Part shown: in pieces, positions 62,253-64,000 of the stretch
Layout of the letters: every line of letters starts with the position of its first letter
How positions within the stretch are numbered: the first letter of the stretch is position 1
Assembly (NCBI RefSeq): GCF_028368975.1
Contig: NZ_JAQNDM010000002.1
Location: 9,945,572-10,009,571 of the forward strand
DNA from: Stigmatella ashevillena
GTDB taxonomy: Bacteria; Myxococcota; Myxococcia; Myxococcales; Myxococcaceae
Length of the DNA stretch: 64,000 nucleotides
Reading direction: 5' to 3'
Made by a program: the position numbers and the translations under genes
Notes under the pieces: model-generated
Seen by the model: only the letters and a program-made list of their open reading frames with translations
The model's database searches: none
What the model was told of the DNA's origin: nothing

Positions 62253-62806
62253 CTACCCCGCGTAGGCGGGGAGCAGCGGCGCATCTTTCAGACGGGGCGC
62301 CGCGGCGTCCTTGGCGGACAGCTTCGGCGCTCCAGAGAGCGGCCAGGCAATGGCCAGCTCCGGATCATTCCAGAGGATGGACCGCTCGTTCTCCGGTGCA
62401 TAGAGCGCGGTGCACTTGTACTGGAAGTCCGCGAAATCCGAGGTGACACAGAAGCCATGGGCGAAGCCTGGAGGAACCCAGAGCTGGCGCCGGTTCTCCG
62501 CGGACAACTCCACCCCCACCCATTTGCCGAAGGTGGGAGAGCCCCGGCGGACGTCCACCGCCACGTCATACACCGCGCCCGCCACCACCTGGACCAGCTT
62601 GCCCTGGGCCTGAGGCTCTTGGAAGTGAAGCCCCCGCAGAGTCCCCTTGGCCGAGCGCGAGTAGTTGTCCTGCACGAAGGGCCCAGGAATGCCCGCGTCC
62701 GCGTAGCGCTTCGCGTGGAACGTCTCCAGGAAGAAGCCCCGGTCATCTCCAAAACCTTGGGCTCGATGAGGAGCACCCCGGGAACGGCCGTCTCCAGCAC
62801 CTTCAC
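62253..62806 (-). pseudogene. rmlC: Mirror copy of rmlC, one-base frameshift
   Basis: Reverse copy of 53675-54229. A run of five T is four near 62754, which breaks the frame 18 codons or so after the start; the remaining sequence ([15 protein letters not shown] onward) is unchanged. Likely a sequencing error. Confidence 0.7.
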
Positions 62807-63684
62807 GACACCGCCCCCTTGTTGTCCAGGAGCGCCAGCAGGTACTGGCCGTACTCGTTCTTGCGCATGGGCTCCGCCTGGGCGGCCACCTGCGCGGCGG
62901 TGATGTAGCCCATGCGGTAGGCAATCTCCTCGGGACAGGCCACCTTGAGCCCCTGCCGGCGCTCGATGATCTCGATGTAGTTGGAGGCCTGCATCAGCGA
63001 CTCGTGGGTCCCCGTGTCCAGCCACGCATAGCCGCGGCCCATCAACTCCACCTGGAGCTGACCGCGCCGCAGGTACTCCGCGTTCACATCGGTGATTTCA
63101 TACTCGCCGCGCTTGGAAGGCTTGAGCTGCGCGGCGATCTCCAGCACCTGGTTGTCGTAGAAGTACAAGCCCGTGACGGCGTAGTTGGACTTGGGCTTGG
63201 ACGGCTTCTCCTCGATGCTCACCGCGCGGTTGGCCGCATCCAGCTCCACCACGCCGTAGCGCTCTGGATCCTTCACGTAGTAGCCGAACACCGTGGCGCC
63301 TTGGCCCCGCTTCCCCGCCCGCTGCAAGATGTCGGTGAAGCCGTGGCCATAGAAGATGTTGTCTCCCAGGATGAGGCACACGGGATCATTGCCCACGAAC
63401 TGTCGGCCAATCACGAACGCCTGCGCCAGTCCGTCCGGCTTGGGCTGCTCCGCGTATTCGAAGCGCACGCCCCACTGGTCTCCCGTGCCCAGCAGCTCCC
63501 GGAAGCGCGGCAGATCCGCCGGCGTGGAGATGATGAGAATCTCCCGGATCCCCGCCAGCATCAGCGTGGTGACCGGGTAGTAGATCATCGGCTTGTCGTA
63601 GACAGGCAGAAGCTGTTTGCTGACGACGCGCGTCAGCGGGTACAGGCGCGTGCCTGAACCGCCGGCGAGAACAATCCCTTTCAT
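62803..63684 (-). CDS. rmlA: Mirror copy of rmlA (intact)
   Basis: Reverse copy of 52797-53678 with an identical 293-residue product. It is the only rml gene intact in the right arm. Probably part of the fold-back artefact. Confidence 0.5.
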   Translation of the reverse strand: MKGIVLAGGSGTRLYPLTRVVSKQLLPVYDKPMIYYPVTTLMLAGIREILIISTPADLPRFRELLGTGDQWGVRFEYAEQPKPDGLAQAFVIGRQFVGNDPVCLILGDNIFYGHGFTDILQRAGKRGQGATVFGYYVKDPERYGVVELDAANRAVSIEEKPSKPKSNYAVTGLYFYDNQVLEIAAQLKPSKRGEYEITDVNAEYLRRGQLQVELMGRGYAWLDTGTHESLMQASNYIEIIERRQGLKVACPEEIAYRMGYITAAQVAAQAEPMRKNEYGQYLLALLDNKGAVS

Positions 63685-64000
63685 CATGCACCTCGGACAG
63701 GCGTGGTTCCGGCCTTCCACGCCGCATGAAACCGCTGCAATGACTCGGTGAGCGCAAGAGGCTTCGCCAGGAGCTGGGCCCTTGCCTTGTCCGCCTTCAA
63801 GCCGCTGTGCAGCGGCCGAGGGCTGGGCAACTTCAGATCCGCCATGCGCGAGGGCACGAGGAGGTTTTGATCAAACCGAACACCTCGCACAGGGCACGGC
63901 CAAAGGAGACGCGGTTCATCACCTCGCCGCACAGGTATTCCAGATACCGCCCAGCTTGCGCTCGGCCAGCTCCACCAGCATCGCCGCCACGCTTCGGCGA
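63684..64000 (-). pseudogene. rmlD: Mirror copy of rmlD 3' part, frameshifted, cut by the window end
   Basis: Reverse copy of the last third of rmlD. Frame breaks occur near 63873 (one G lost in a GGG run) and 63932 (one G lost), and the last 15 bases differ again (GAAGCG for GACAGCG). The arm reaches the end of the window. Confidence 0.65.

Larger units (their letters stand above)
58249..64000 (-). repeat. Right arm of the inverted repeat, error-rich, runs to the window end
   Basis: Reverse-complement copy of 52478-58223. Differences from the left arm are mainly single-base gains or losses, many in homopolymers: T5 to T4 in rmlC near 62754, C5 to C4 in the VWA gene near 60463, G3 to G2 in rmlD near 63873, G2 to G1 near 63932. 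Errors are densest near the centre (58.3-59.6 kb) and at the window end. This profile fits an uncorrected fold-back read better than a genuine duplication. Confidence 0.9.

Noticed and set aside
58249..64000. Second, functional copy of the rml-YihY-VWA locus
   Set aside because: Breaks are mainly one-base changes, many in homopolymers, and both arms carry complementary errors near the centre, which points to read errors.

Overview
The window is high-GC, densely packed DNA with overlapping start/stop codons and many sigma-54-type regulators. One secreted glycoside hydrolase ends in a MYXO-CTERM-like tail (Cys-rich spacer, hydrophobic segment, Arg-rich end). Together these suggest a myxobacterium, probably of the Cystobacterineae (Stigmatella/Archangium/Myxococcus side). 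The genus cannot be fixed from sequence alone. No rRNA, tRNA, CRISPR array or insertion sequence was seen.

Region by region. 1-2.5 kb: the N-terminal part of a PolX DNA polymerase, a Rieske ferredoxin, a MoaB-like protein with a very His-rich N-terminus, and a TIGR02757/DUF2400 protein with an EndoIII-like Cys cluster. 2.5-5.4 kb: a nitric-oxide detoxification module, flavohemoglobin (hmp) divergent from a NorR-type activator, with a sigma-54 promoter and three GT-N7-AC NorR-type sites between them. 5.4-17.8 kb: a TPR-CHAT protease-like protein, a DHCR24-like FAD enzyme, a GST with an internal deletion, a VOC/glyoxalase remnant beside an intact VOC gene, and assorted enzymes and small secreted proteins. 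18-26.2 kb: an AraC regulator, a MaoC hydratase, then a polyamine uptake and degradation operon (binding protein, ATPase, two permeases, aminobutyraldehyde-type dehydrogenase, GABA-type aminotransferase).

26.3-33.4 kb holds the most interesting unit: four tightly coupled minus-strand genes encoding an Upf1-like SF1 helicase, an unrecognised 393-aa protein, a two-motif phospholipase-D-fold protein, and a sigma-54 activator whose N-terminus looks like the CARF-type sensor of RtcR. A near-consensus -24/-12 element lies 25 nt or so upstream of the first start codon's expected transcript start. I read this as a possible inducible nucleic-acid defence or repair system that controls itself through its last gene; the function is inference.

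33.7-41.6 kb: a DUF2314 lipoprotein, a sugar-binding ABC component, a GH88 hydrolase, and a fatty-acyl-AMP-ligase fused to a degenerate NRPS epimerase-like domain with no carrier domain. 42.0-54.2 kb: an O-antigen/cell-surface polysaccharide locus, with Wzm/Wzt exporter, four glycosyltransferase-type proteins, and the dTDP-L-rhamnose genes in the order rmlB-rmlD-rmlA-rmlC. 54.3-58.2 kb: a YihY/BrkB membrane protein, a VWA-domain protein and the 3' part of a beta-rich surface protein.

From about 58.25 kb to the end of the window the sequence is a reverse-complement copy of 52.48-58.22 kb. The copy differs mainly by one-base indels, many in homopolymer runs, which break rmlD, rmlC, the VWA gene and the surface-protein gene. 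The two arms even carry complementary one-base errors near the centre. This is best read as a fold-back sequencing or assembly artefact and not as a genuine second locus, so the right-hand gene copies should not be counted as real paralogues without checking.
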